The notes below the pieces were generated by a model, which saw only the letters and a list, made by a program, of their open reading frames with translations, ran no database searches and had not been told where the DNA came from. A DNA stretch of 64,000 bases from Entomortierella parvispora (taxonomy: Eukaryota > Mortierellomycota > Mortierellomycetes > Mortierellales > Mortierellaceae): positions 372,001-436,000 of the forward strand of contig OY752143.1 in NCBI GenBank assembly GCA_963573315.1. The letters are read 5' to 3'. The position numbers and the translations under genes are program-made. Shown here piece after piece: positions 13,033-23,352 of this stretch (its first letter is position 1; each line of letters starts with the position of its first letter).

Positions 13033-14358
13033 TTACTTCTTGGACTTCTTGGGGGCCTCAGCCTCAGCGGCGACCTCAACACCAGAGAAAGCGGCACGCT
13101 TCTCGGCAACACGCTCGTTGCGGCGAGTACGGGCAGCCTTGGTCTTGTTGCGGTGAGCCTCAGCCTGGTCAGCAATCAACTTGGCGCGGAGCTTCTCAGC
13201 CTTGGCCTTGTGGATGTACTCCATAAGGACACGCTTGTTCTTGAAGACGTTACCCTTAGCCTTCATGTACAAGACGTGGTACAAGTGCTTGTCGATCTTG
13301 CCAGTCTCGCGGTACTTGCGGAGAAGGCGACGAAGGACACGCTGGCGACGCATCCAGATGACGGTGGTGGGCATACGGGCCTCAGCGGTACCCTGACGCT
13401 TACCGGTGCCAGAGTGACGACCAGCACGCTTGGCAGCGAGCTTCTCGCGGTGGCGGAAAAGCGAGTGCATGGTCTGGGGCTTCTTGATGATGAGACCATC
13501 CTTGACGAGCTTGCGGATGTTCTGGCCTAGAGACAACAATGTCCAGGAAGAAATAACGAATTCCAGTACTGATTAGAACACTGGCCAACAAAAGGTTGAA
13601 AGAAAGAGACGGTGGTGGGATCCTGGAGCCAGGCCATGGGGCAATAGGTGTTGAGTAGAAATATCCAGACTCCTCAACCGACGACAACAATGCAACAACT
13701 GCCAGTGAACAGCGCAGTCGAACAAAAGCACTGGGTCACAGGCGAACAAAGCGCAAGTCGGAAGACTCCTTTTGAGATCCGACCATGTTGCCATCCCGAA
13801 ATTGTTGAGAAAAAAAAATAAATCTCCAAGTCGTCGATGTGATCGTTTCATAAAAGAGTGCTGTCCTTGAATAGTGTCGGTAGGGTTGTTGTGTCCATGT
13901 CGGAAAACTTACGAGAGTTGGCGTTGGCAATCTCGGTGACCTCGTTAGGGTCGAGCCAAATCTTGCGCTGTCCGCACTTCAAGACGGCGGCGGCCAAACG
14001 TTTCTGACTGCTCAAAGAAACCCTGTGGAATGTAGAAAAAAAAGGCAGATGCGGAATTCGTTGTCAGGAAACTGTTTTTGGAACCATGCAAGAGTAGCCA
14101 CAGTCCTTGTAAAGTTGATTGGTTGAAGGTTGAAATCGACATTCCGAGATGATGGGTTCTCGGCTGAATGTCAAATGTCGAAAATGAGAAATGATCCATG
14201 CTCAAGGTAAATCCGATGGATGGCATCAACAACAGAGCCTTGATCCATTCCTGAATGAGCACTCGTATAACAATGTTGAAATGCCCTCCTTGGAGACCAT
14301 CCATGCTTGAGTGCTTGTCCTTGAGTTCCGAATTGCAAATGAAGCACTCCAATTACAT
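13033..14358 (-). CDS. RPL19: Cytosolic large-subunit ribosomal protein eL19
   Basis: Component of the 60S ribosomal subunit. Exons on the minus strand: a tiny first exon, 14022-13913 and 13526-13033, giving about 201 residues. Motifs: [79 protein letters not shown] and [20 protein letters not shown], all standard eL19 blocks. Exon 2 must be preceded by the bases AT of the start codon. The ATG at 14358-14356, following a polypyrimidine leader and with a GTAATT donor, fits and gives a 333-nt first intron, but this start is uncertain. A head-to-head arrangement with the uS13 gene suggests joint control. Confidence 0.93.
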
Positions 14359-15155
14359 TTTTAAACAAGAGAGAAAAAGGAAGAGTAGGAGTTCTGTGCG
14401 GACGAAAAACATAAATAACGTGAAAAAATTTAGTGATCACGTGCACAGAGAATATCCGTGTACGTGAATGTGCCGACTTGCAATTATTTTTTTTTGTCAA
14501 GATCCTGGAAGATCTCTGCTGGATCTTGGTATTCCAGTGCCTGCTGGTCTGCACACTTGCGTGTGGTGAAGGTTAGAACTTTTCTGTAATGGACGCATCC
14601 AGTAAATGCGACTCGGTGGCCAAAGGACCATTGACTACTCTCTCACCTTGCTTGGCTCCGGTTCCTCTTAAGAGAATACCTAGGTAGTGAACAGTAGTGT
14701 CCATTGGTGTTGACAGTTTCTAGATTCTTTAAGAGCGCTCGACATGCTATCTGTGCACATGAAGATCGTGCCATGAGCTGTCGCCAGGGGGTCAAGCAAG
14801 GGATCCAATGGGTGCTACGTACAGATCTCGGATAAAGTCACGTGAAATGATGGTACTATAAAAGAAACTTTTGTACTGAAATGATTCGGCCTTTTTCGTT
14901 TTTCCGATATGGTCTCTATGCGAATGACAGGCGTGGGCTGCTGCAGGCATCCATTGGACATCGTGCTGGAATCAGGACCATCGATCAATCTATCGCAACA
15001 GGAACGCACCATCGTCGTATCATTAATCCTCCTACCACCATATCGTCCAACCCCCACCTTCGTGACAGACGTGTGCTTGGAATTTATCATCCAGGACCTA
15101 TCTTCGGAAAAAGATGATCATTCAACAAATCAGGATGAAGTCAGACAGTCAGTGC
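14359..15155. promoter_or_regulatory. Head-to-head ribosomal protein promoter with two CACGTG boxes
   Basis: About 800 bp between the eL19 and uS13 genes. Two E-box/Cbf1-type CACGTG sites are visible: 14438-14443 (within gatcacgtgcac) and 14839-14844 (within the palindrome TCACGTGA, 14838-14845). A TATA-like ctataaaag lies near 14853-14861 on the plus strand. Cbf1-type sites are a known feature of ribosomal protein promoters in several fungi; use here is inferred. Confidence 0.5.
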
Positions 15156-16099
15156 ATGGTAGATCAACCCATTAACCTTCGATTCGATCCCTCGACCTCT
15201 CTTTTCTACAGTCTCTCCTTGTCCCTGAGAAAGGCCAGTTCCAGCACATTCTTCGTGTCCTCAACACGAACGTGGAGGGCAAGACCAAGATCATGTTCGC
15301 CATGGTAAACCCATCATCTCATTGGCTGTTCTTGTGCTAGATATCGTAGCAACTTGAACTGACGTCTTTTTATGATCTCCTACTTGCTTTACAGACCAAC
15401 ATCAAGGGTGTCGGTCGTCGTTATGCCAACTTGGTCTGCAAGAAGGCTGATATCGACTTGAAGAAGAGGTTCGTTCAGTGGATACAACGACATCAGGGCA
15501 GAATACCCCCAGGATTGCATTGGAAGCATGGAAGAGTAGACAGCCTATCTGAAGGACAGACTGGGATCAGAATCGATATCAAGCGAAGTTGTGCAGGGCA
15601 AGAGAATATCTTGGATTGAGGTCCTTTAATTATGACCGATAGACCATTCCTGAACAAGGAAGATTCGACTTTGGACCCGATTACCCACGCCAAGTGATGA
15701 CGATGCTACCAATCGGCCACTTGGACCTTATCAACTACGAAATGGGAGACATTGTCACTATTATGATTCAGTTGCTGATCAATTGTTCATCTTACCTTTT
15801 TTAGAGCTGGTGAGCTTACCAACGAAGAGCTCGAGCGCCTCGTAACCATCATGCAGAACCCTACCCAGTACAAGGTTCCCCAGTGGTTCCTCAACAGACA
15901 GAAGAACTTTGTCGATGGAAAGTACACCCAGCTTTTGGCTAACGGTCTTGACAACCAGATGCGTGAGGATTTGGAGCGTCTTAAGAAGATCCGTGCCCAT
16001 CGTGGTCTCCGTCACTACTGGGGCGTCCGTGTCCGTGGTCAGCACACCAAGACCACCGGTCGTCGCGGTCGCGTCGTCGGTGTCTCCAAGAAGAAGTAA
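15156..16099 (+). CDS. RPS18: Cytosolic small-subunit ribosomal protein uS13
   Basis: Component of the 40S head (eukaryotic S18). Exons: an ATG-only exon (best guess 15156-15158), 15212-15304, 15395-15468 and 15805-16099, giving about 154 residues. Motifs: [77 protein letters not shown] and [20 protein letters not shown], ending [17 protein letters not shown]. The exon starting at 15212 has no ATG and is in phase 0, so the start codon must lie in a separate upstream exon; the ATG/gt at 15156 would give a 53-nt intron. The last intron (15469-15804) is unusually long and may host a snoRNA. Confidence 0.93.
15694..15778 (+). ncRNA. Possible box C/D snoRNA in uS13 intron
   Basis: In the 336-nt last intron, a box C match GTGATGA at 15694-15700 is followed 75 nt later by a box D CTGA at 15775-15778, and a possible C' (atgattc) lies between. 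Intronic C/D snoRNAs are common in ribosomal protein genes. Flanking complementarity for the terminal stem is weak, and I could not name an rRNA target. Confidence 0.2.
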
Positions 16100-17469
16100 A
16101 TTGTAAGTTCGGTCAGGTTCTCAATTGCTTCTTTTCAACACCTTGGAAGTGCCACAGAGTTGATCTTGTTCTTGCGCCGCCCCATCCTCCACAAAAATGA
16201 TGCTTTAAAACTTATCTACATTGTCCGAAACTATATGTGGACACACTTCGTTTTCCTGATTTTTATTGTACACAATTCTACAATACTGGATGGGAAATGG
16301 CTGCTGATTCAAGAAATCAACTCTTTAGTCAGCCAACTTTTGACAGGATTATTTTATTTGTCAATGGTCGCTGACTCATTTACCCTTTTCTGTGTTGGTA
16401 GATCTTCTTGGATACTTCGTCTTTCTTTGGCCTTAGTTGTGAATTTCCTGGAAATAAAACAACTAACATTCAAATCAATCAATGTCGGGAATGGAGGTCG
16501 GGCAGAATACCGTAGTACGGGTCATTATATCTCTCAATAGGACGATGGATGACGATGACAGTTTCAGCTCACAGGCACTGAACATGCAAACTGCCACCAC
16601 TGATTACATGTTTCTTCTCCAGATCTTCTTTTCCTTCCTTTTTTTTTTTTTTTTTTGTTTACCTGGAGTCACTGGAACGGATGGACTCTTCTCTCCCGCA
16701 AGGACTCTTTCAATCAAGTCGGTTCTCGCTGCATGAGGTAGTAATACCGCAAATTCAGAACGTGGAACTGATTTGCGTGGGATAATTCGGTATGGGTTTG
16801 TCTTGCCTCCTCTTTGCTTTGCCTCCATTTGCCTAGAATTTCTGTTTCGCCGTGCCCTCCTCCCCTACCTCGCCCTCATCGCGCCACAGTGACGACAGAA
16901 AGAAAAAGAATCGATGCTCATTTGATGGGAAAATGAATGATACCGAGAATTTTTCTGATCCCACGGATATGTTGACGACGGCCTGCCAACGTTCTCAGAG
17001 AACCTTCGATCTTTCGGATGGGTAGACGTAGACTGGACTCGCCCCCGAAGTATCAGCCAATAAAGCACAATTAACCTGTTCGCCCTCGAGAGCGTTGTTT
17101 AGGGTGCCTGACCAAGCAATTCGAAGAAGGACAAATGAAGGGAGACCCGATTCGGTCCCATTTGTCCCCCCCAGTTCTATTTGACGCCCACTCCCTTTGT
17201 TTCTTCTTGGTCTGCTCAACCTTCGGCAAGTGAGCAGGTGTTCCTCGGTATGGTTTCTTCCCACATGGGGCAAACTGCTCCTTCGTCGACTGTTTGTGCA
17301 ACAATTGACATTTTTCTTTTTGAATGGCACTTTTTGTTCGGATCTGATGCCTCAAACTCTCCTTCTCCTGAGAAAAGCGCTGAAAGATCTTCACACGAAG
17401 CTGAGAGGAAGGTACCTTGCCCATCACCGCCAATGTCCTAGTCAACCTATGAGATCAAAACATGAGGTC
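16100..17469. other. Intergenic, no gene recognised
   Basis: About 1.4 kb. AT-rich in 16160-16500, with a T-homopolymer at about 16640-16656. A 126-codon frame in the AT-rich part looks like chance. Confidence 0.55.
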
Positions 17470-17477
17470 TATAAAAG
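17470..17477 (+). promoter_or_regulatory. TATA box of cysteine peptide 3
   Basis: TATAAAAG located 85 bp upstream of the start codon at 17555. Confidence 0.7.
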
Positions 17478-17554
17478 GACGCACTCGCCTCTTTCCTTTT
17501 TTCTACATTCCACATCCCACAACATTTAGCTTCCACCCAAAGCCACTCTTCATC

Positions 17555-17668
17555 ATGAGATTCGCCATTGCCGCCCTTGCCATCCTCGTTATCTCCGCTG
17601 TCATGAGCCAAGTCGAGGCCTGCCCTCCCGGCTGCATTAGCGTCGGCGGCCGCCACTGCGAGTGCTAA
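17555..17668 (+). CDS. Small secreted cysteine peptide, member 3 (minimal form)
   Basis: Only 37 residues and intronless. The signal peptide MRFAIAALAILVISAVMSQV ends at EA, and the module CPPGCISVGGRHCEC follows immediately, so the predicted mature peptide is only about 15 residues. Spacing is C-x3-C-x7-C-x-C, one residue longer in the middle loop than the other members. No acidic linker is present, unlike members 1, 2, 6 and 7, which suggests that the linker is not needed for the fold. TATAAAAG lies 85 bp upstream, and the Met is in a good context (catcATGag). Function unknown. Confidence 0.75.
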   Translation: MRFAIAALAILVISAVMSQVEACPPGCISVGGRHCEC

Positions 17669-18498
17669 TAAACCAAGGTCCGCGACTCGATCCCTCGCGT
17701 TTGTAGCCCATAAGGACTCTCTTATTGAACCTCCTAAGCCGCAAGATACTTCTGCTCCGAACCTGATGATCTTGAAAAAAAATAAACTACGTGACGAGTC
17801 TGCTCTGCTACCGTTCTACAGTTCTCTCTCCTTGCCAAAGAACAAACTTGTGAAATATTTCAAGGAAAATGTTATGAGCACGCAGAGTGCGCTTGCCCGT
17901 ATCGCATGGAAGATGTGATATCAACCAAGCTCTCATCGCCTCGGAAACTGTATCACCTGCTAGCGAAATGACTGACCTTTGCATCTGGTCGAAGCAGGCA
18001 ACGCAAATGACTCTCCTATTGCCCATGGTGGTCTCACAGATTTCTGGTGAGAGAAAAAGAGTCCATGCAGTTTACCCAAGCTTGATAGTAGTACCAAAGT
18101 AACCAAACACGACATCCCCGTCAAGAACCATCGCGACGGCTTAGACTAGGCCGCTGGTGTGTCGATAACCACTCGACTTTAAACATGGAAACTCATGCAC
18201 CCGGCGTGCTCTCTAGCCTATGAGCCACGTCTTCGAGTACGCTGACGCAAAAAGAGCTCACTAGGATAGCAACAGCCTAATACCTGCACAGGGCGAGGGG
18301 TTTCCTGCAGTGAAGCTCGCCCGTTGGCAGATCATTCACCAGGGCGCCTTACCCGATCTGATCTGCACTCACCCGTCCCTTTGCTTTCTACCATTCAACT
18401 AGTTCATTACATCCCGCTCCTCATGGTCTCTCATGAAAAATAGTGCAAAGACGACAAGTGATGCAAGCCGCCGATGCCAGGAAGCAACGAAAATCTTG
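17669..18498. other. Intergenic between cysteine peptides 3 and 4
   Basis: About 830 bp with no recognised gene or repeat. Confidence 0.55.
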
Positions 18499-18506
18499 TA
18501 TAAAAG
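18499..18506 (+). promoter_or_regulatory. TATA box of cysteine peptide 4
   Basis: TATAAAAG located 94 bp upstream of the family member's ATG at 18600. Confidence 0.65.
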
Positions 18507-18599
18507 CAGAATGTGGTTTCCTTGTCCATTCCTAGTTCACCCCTCAACGATATCCATATCCTCAAGAAACACTTTTCTAAAATACAGGATATATCCACC

Positions 18600-18743
18600 A
18601 TGAAGTTTTCCATCGCGTCCTTTGCCATCCTCGCCCTTTCCACCGTCATGACCATGGCTGTTGCTGTTGTTGTCCCAGATGTCGCTGCCGGCAGGTGCGC
18701 TCCTGAGTGCCTTTTCCTCAACGGTCGGTGCAGCCGCGTCTAA
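18600..18743 (+). CDS. Small secreted cysteine peptide, member 4 (last Cys lost)
   Basis: Intronless, 47 residues. The signal peptide MKFSIASFAILALSTVMTMA is very close to members 1 and 8. A short hydrophobic linker (VPDVAAGR) leads to CAPECLFLNGRCSRV. The first three cysteines keep C-x3-C-x6-C spacing, but the final C-x-C is replaced by C-S-R, leaving an odd number of cysteines. This could be a diverged peptide that dimerises, a decaying copy, or simply a changed fold. Promoter spacing and start context are intact, so it may still be expressed. Confidence 0.65.
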   Translation: MKFSIASFAILALSTVMTMAVAVVVPDVAAGRCAPECLFLNGRCSRV

Positions 18744-19889
18744 AGACCTCAGACACTCTCCCAATGGCCTGTGACGTGAATCGATGTCTTCTAGTTGACC
18801 ATCCATGACATAATTGGATCCCGGCGTGGATTTCGATCCCTTCCTCGCGCGATTTTTCAAAAGCAAAAAACTAGCAGGCAGCCTGTTACTTTTATCGCTC
18901 CATTTCGCGCCTTTCAGAAGTAGATTGATGATATACTTCTGAGCCCTTTCTCCCAGCGTTGAGCAACATTTGATGTTTCTCATGGGAGGATCTACCGGCA
19001 CCAAAACATCGACATCTGCCCCAGTCATGTCCTCCAATTAAAAGAGCGAAAGAAGGTCGATGACCATTAGTTCGTTTCTTTGGGTCAGAAATATGGGAAT
19101 GGGCTCCTCGGTTGCTCACTGTGGCGTAGAGCCCAAGGGAGAACCATGCCCTTACATATCCAAGCATCAATCACTGGACATGCAATCTGACATCCATCCT
19201 GTCTTTTGCCCTATATTGTCTTGAACCGCCGCATGTTTTTTTTTGTCAATTGGTTGGTTGGTCGCCGGTTGGTCGCCGGTGGGACAAGAGGCGCTCGCGC
19301 GTTTGAACCACCAACAAACAAGCACAGGGTTCATGTCAAGGAGATCAGAGGGAAGAGTCGCCTAAGAATCATTCGTGGCCTCGAAGAACAAAGAAATAAG
19401 CAAGCGCGGTGTCCTCCATTTGTTTAGATACAAACACGCAAAAAGCTCGAATAATCAGCGTTCTCGCAAGATGCTGCAGGAGACCTGTTTTGCCAGCTGC
19501 CCTTTTCGTCATCTGTCGTTTTGTTTGGACGATGCATCAACTTCAAGTCGACATGGTAAACAAAACGCGTGATCATTCTCTTCACTACCCTTGCTGCCCA
19601 CTGCGACGCTGCCTTTCTTCTACAAAAATGGTGCTGCCGAAGTGTTTGTGGCACACCAAACTCCTCTCAAAGTAAAACCTCAGTCATTTGTGTGCACGCA
19701 CACTCCTCTTTTGCCTTCTTTTTTGGGTAAGCAAGGCAGCAGGCTGCTTGGCCGCTATCGCGGTTGATTTTCTTTGTGCCAGAATGTGGACACGTGCGAC
19801 AGGACTTGAACGACAAAACGCCCAAGGACCCCGTTTTATTACTCTTTAAGAAGGAATGTCTATCGACACTTCAAGGAGCTGTTTGGGGT
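18744..19889. other. Intergenic between cysteine peptides 4 and 5
   Basis: About 1.15 kb. Contains a short imperfect duplication (ggttggtcgccggttggtcgccggt near 19255-19280). No gene seen. Confidence 0.55.
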
Positions 19890-20102
19890 TTACGGGCAAT
19901 AACACACATTCTTGATGTTAACGCAGCCCGGTTCACACTGACGCAGATCGACACCTTTGCACACGCACACGTTATTAACGTTGATGCATTTTGGAGGGCA
20001 CAACCGCTGATCGACTTTGTCAGTCACCGGGGAGCCTTGGGCCAGAACCAGAACAGTGGAGAGAACCAGAGCGATAAGGGTGGAGGTAGAGGACGACTTC
20101 AT
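19890..20102 (-). CDS. Small secreted cysteine peptide, member 5 (two modules)
   Basis: Intronless, 70 residues on the minus strand. The signal peptide spans residues 1-23 (Ser/Thr-rich start, core LIALVLSTVLVL, end AQGS). Two tandem modules follow: CPPKCINVNNVCVC at residues 35-48 and CEPGCVNIKNVCYC at 56-69, joined by KGVDLRQ. Both have exact C-x3-C-x6-C-x-C spacing, and the loops (INVNNV, VNIKNV) are similar, so the second module is an internal duplication. This gene shows that the 14-residue module is a unit of evolution and probably of folding. The linker holds no dibasic site, only a single K and R. A pogo-type transposon lies 420 bp upstream. Confidence 0.8.
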   Translation of the reverse strand: MKSSSTSTLIALVLSTVLVLAQGSPVTDKVDQRLCPPKCINVNNVCVCKGVDLRQCEPGCVNIKNVCYCP

Positions 20103-20212
20103 TGTTGTCGGTTTCGGGACCTGGGAGTGGGTTGTTTTCTTGGGGGAAAGGTGCGAGGGAGGATAATGTGAATGAGGAAGAAAAGGGCAAGGACAGAGCA
20201 GTTCGAAAGGGG

Positions 20213-20220
20213 CTTTTATA
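20213..20220 (-). promoter_or_regulatory. TATA box of cysteine peptide 5
   Basis: Minus-strand TATAAAAG about 111 bp upstream of the start codon at 20102. Confidence 0.65.
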
Positions 20221-20522
20221 GCTTGACCTCGTCCATCAAGCATGGGCCACTTGGAAGATCGGTCATAAGCTGTTCCTGTTTGATTTGTAACTACAAGAGT
20301 TTTATGAGTTGACTGTAAGTCTGACAACAACGGATGAGCAAGTGCCAAGACGAAAGGTCGGTGCGACCAGCATTTAGCCGACGTAAGGTGCAGTATGGGA
20401 AATTGTTTCTAGGAGTCCGTATCGTGGCACAACGAATCGAAAACGGACGAGAGAGAAAAATTGCTCCCACGCCAACATTTCGCATGCAAACATGCAAGCT
20501 ACAATGCTGTCTTTATCTACAG
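20221..20522. other. Upstream flank of cysteine peptide 5
   Basis: 300 bp with nothing recognised, bounded by the transposon target site. Confidence 0.5.
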
Positions 20523-20524
20523 TA

Positions 20525-20626
20525 CAGTTTTCCCCGCTTAAACGACACTTTTCTGTCGTTTAGACGAACGAGTCCTCCAATTCATTTGTATTCTAAAATA
20601 TAACAATTGAGAGCCCATTTTTTTTT
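20525..20626 (+). repeat. Left terminal inverted repeat of pogo-type element
   Basis: About 102 bp, a perfect inverse of 22633-22734, ending in a T tract. Inside it is a 9-bp inverted repeat (TAAACGACA at 20539-20547, TGTCGTTTA at 20554-20562) around a 6-nt loop, a likely transposase-binding site. Confidence 0.92.
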
Positions 20627-20641
20627 TATTTTTTTTTGATC

Positions 20642-22583
20642 TCACTCGCCAATTTCTTTGTTTCCATCCAGGGATTGAAGGTATTCCATGAGTTCGTCAC
20701 CTGTGGATATAATCGCATGAAAGAGCTTCCTAGCGACTTTATCTTCGCGCACCCTCTGAAGTGAATCATGAAGGAGGTTCGTGAAATTGGACAAATCAGA
20801 TCTACTGTATCGTGCGAGATCCTCGGTGACTTCATTGCTATTTGCTTCGGAGCTGAAGACCTCCGATCCTCCCTCCCATTCCGAGTCGACTTCATCACTG
20901 TCATCATCATCCTCGAACCTGGTGTCGTTCTCATCATGGACTTCAAAAATATGTTTAAAATCAGGGTTATTAACGACCCACTGGACTGCCTCCTCTACAG
21001 ATTCTGATGGCTCCTCATAGAAAACGACTTTGAGGTAGTTCAGCAAACTCCTGTTTTTTTGCTTTTCGAGGAACTCGTTGTCAATACCAAACAGTTCGTG
21101 GAGTTCATCGCACAGTCGCTTGATCTCTTGTTCTACAGTCTCCACCCCAAGGTCTGCGAGAACTTGACGGTGGGCCGAAGAAAAGAGTGGTACTTCCATA
21201 AAGCAGTTTCGGATGCAGGGTTCAGAAACTCCCACCCAGGCGTCAGGTAGACAATCCCACAGCTTTGCAACTGTAGCGGTGGCTTTGGAGTTTTTGGCTT
21301 TCGACCGAGCAAGGGAGACAGCTATGAGCATCCATCGCGTGTAATGTGCCTTGAATGATCGAATGACACCAGCATCCAAAGGTTGAGTTTTGGAGGTAGT
21401 TCCTGGAGGCAAACGGATAATCTTGATGTTGCTCAAGTTCTCATCCTCGGGATTACCATGTCCAGGAGCACTGTCCATTAGCAGCGCAATGAACTTTCCC
21501 TCAGTCGCCATATCGACGTTGAATTTGTTCAGCCATGATAAGAAGACAGGCTCGCGCATGTATCCCTTGCCTGTGAAATCAGTTTCAACTCTAGTCTCCA
21601 TTTCGATGGAGAGATTCCGAGGTTTATTTTTTGCTAGAAGGGGTCAAGTCAGTATATATTTTTTTTTTGTCATTGGAGTTGCAAATGAGAGGATCTCTAT
21701 AGTATGTCTTACCCAGAATAAGTAAAGGCCTCTTATCAGAACCAGTTGCATTACAGGTTAACAAGATGGAAACGCGAGCATCTCGAGTAATCTTTCTGCC
21801 TTTAATTGGAGCGTAATCGAGGGTCTTGTTCGTGCTCTCCCGTAGGTACAACCCTGTCTCGTCGCAATTGTAAATGCAGTCAGGGGTGAAGGCTGAAAGC
21901 TCTTCCCGAATCTCTTCAAGGCGGGCCTTGACAGTTTTTTCCTCTAAGTCTACCGATCCACTTTCCCCATGACCAGTGTATTGCTTAATGCCATACTTCT
22001 TCTTGAATCGGTGAAGAAATCCATTGCTCAATGCAATAGGCACCATCTTCCTCTTCTTGCCTCTTCTTGCAAATCGACTTGCATCGCGATAAAGAGCTGC
22101 AGCTGCCCCAGCCAAGCCCATTTCTGTAACTCGATTCCCTGAAAAATTGAATGATGAGAGTGTTAGTTGGCATCTCTTGTCAAAAATACAGTTGAACAGC
22201 CTTGGCAATTGGCAATTACCAAGGGCTCGCTCGGCCTTCATCCATCTGTTCATGCCGCCTTCTATCCACACGTTCTTTGGTGCTCGAACTCGGGTGGTGT
22301 TCTGTAGGTAGCCAATGGACGCGTCCCCTGCCAATTTCAGAATCTTGTCTCTGGAGCCAAGTGCTCTTCTTGCCACTGAGTATGGTATTTCATACTTGAC
22401 AGCAAGAGACGCGATGTTGGGCTTGACGCCGTGATCTTCCGTCTCTTTCACCTCTTGAAGAAATGCGGCCTTCTTATCCAATGAGTAGTTCTTGTGGGTT
22501 TCCGTGATATCAGCTAATGGCTCTCTCCTCGGCTCCCTTCTCTTAGGCTTGCCTGATGGAGCTTTCGTCGCATTTCGTGGCAT
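20642..22583 (-). CDS. Pogo-like transposase with DDE domain
   Basis: Three exons (22583-22220, 22138-21713, 21633-20642) encode about 593 residues without a break. The N-terminal quarter is basic (KPKRREPRREP) and carries helix-turn-helix features (NIASLAVKYEIPYSVARRAL) followed by a CENP-B-like segment (FLHRFKKKYGIKQY). The DDE_1 catalytic core shows YNCDETGLYLR (first Asp), LMDSAPGHGN (second Asp) and TSKTQPLDAGVIRSFK (third Asp), with 32 residues between the last two. The C-terminal 120 residues are acidic (DDDDSDEVDSEWEGGSE). The two introns, 81 and 79 nt, have normal GT-AG ends. The start Met at 22583 is followed by PRNATKAPSG; an upstream in-frame Met at 22652 would begin close to the terminal repeat and is less likely. 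Confidence 0.9.
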
Positions 22584-22632
22584 GATGGGGTCTGAATGCA
22601 AGATGGATGGGTGTTCACATGGAATGACGAAC

Positions 22633-22734
22633 AAAAAAAAATGGGCTCTCAATTGTTATATTTTAGAATACAAATGAATTGGAGGACTCGTTCGTCTAAA
22701 CGACAGAAAAGTGTCGTTTAAGCGGGGAAAACTG
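22633..22734 (-). repeat. Right terminal inverted repeat of pogo-type element
   Basis: Perfect inverse of 20525-20626, with the same internal 9-bp palindrome. Confidence 0.92.
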
Positions 22735-22736
22735 TA

Positions 22737-23080
22737 CAGTACAACACCACGATTTGGCGTGAGTGCGGTTGCCTTCATTGTGGGACAAGCCTGCATAAAT
22801 ATGAGTCTAGATCCCTGGGAGAGAGGTCTTTGGTTTTGTAACGGTTAATTCTTCAGCCTGAGCCAATGCTCCGACCGCTGGTGACACGCCGGCCGACGTG
22901 ATCTGATGCCCTTGTACCCAGATCAATCCAAAGGATGAAATGCTCTAGATCACAGGTCATGAGTAGAGGCGTTCGTTCTATGGGGATATGGCGGTATTCG
23001 TCAAACCGATAATGGGCACCGGCTCAGTGTATATAAGATTTGTGATATTACAGTGCGAAGCGGCAGAAATGAGACACTGT

Positions 23081-23111
<31 letters not shown>

Positions 23112-23352
23112 CTGCCCACATGTAAGAACTGGTGACCTTGGCAGCACGAGATAACAGCCATACATTTTTTGAACCAGGGATATTTGATATAGCCCTCAAA
23201 GAAACAGATGATAACTTGAGTAAAGGCCGACGGGTTTGAACACTTCATGTTTATTCCCTTTGACCTGGGTTTGCTATGACCACGTTAGATGAAAAGATCC
23301 TGTCAGAGAGCAAGAACAGGGAACCAGGGATAGACTTGAAGACTGCTGTTGT
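22737..23352. other. Intergenic between transposon and cysteine peptide 6
   Basis: About 615 bp. Contains a CT microsatellite at 23084-23111, listed separately. No gene seen. Confidence 0.55.
23084..23111. repeat. (CT)14 microsatellite
   Basis: Perfect TC/CT dinucleotide run of 28 nt in non-coding DNA. Confidence 0.95.

Larger units (their letters stand above)
20525..22734 (-). mobile_element. Intact pogo/Tigger-type DNA transposon
   Basis: A 2,210-bp element bounded by TA dinucleotides at 20523-20524 and 22735-22736, the target duplication expected of the Tc1/mariner-pogo superfamily. Its ends start CAGTTTTCCCCGCTTAAACG, and the terminal inverted repeats are identical over about 102 bp. 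It carries one uninterrupted transposase gene. Identical termini and an intact gene indicate a recent, possibly still mobile, insertion. It sits between cysteine peptide genes 5 and 6. Confidence 0.9.

Noticed and set aside
16160-16540. 126-codon open frame in plus strand after the uS13 gene
   Set aside because: It lies in AT-rich DNA, has no recognisable domain and reads as mixed hydrophobic residues expected from T-rich sequence; more likely chance.
18829-18850. tRNA B-box-like sequence (ggatttcgatcc)
   Set aside because: No A box or cloverleaf could be folded around it on either strand.
23084-23111. CT repeat considered as a CRISPR-like or regulatory array
   Set aside because: Simple dinucleotide microsatellite without spacers; a eukaryotic context also argues against CRISPR.
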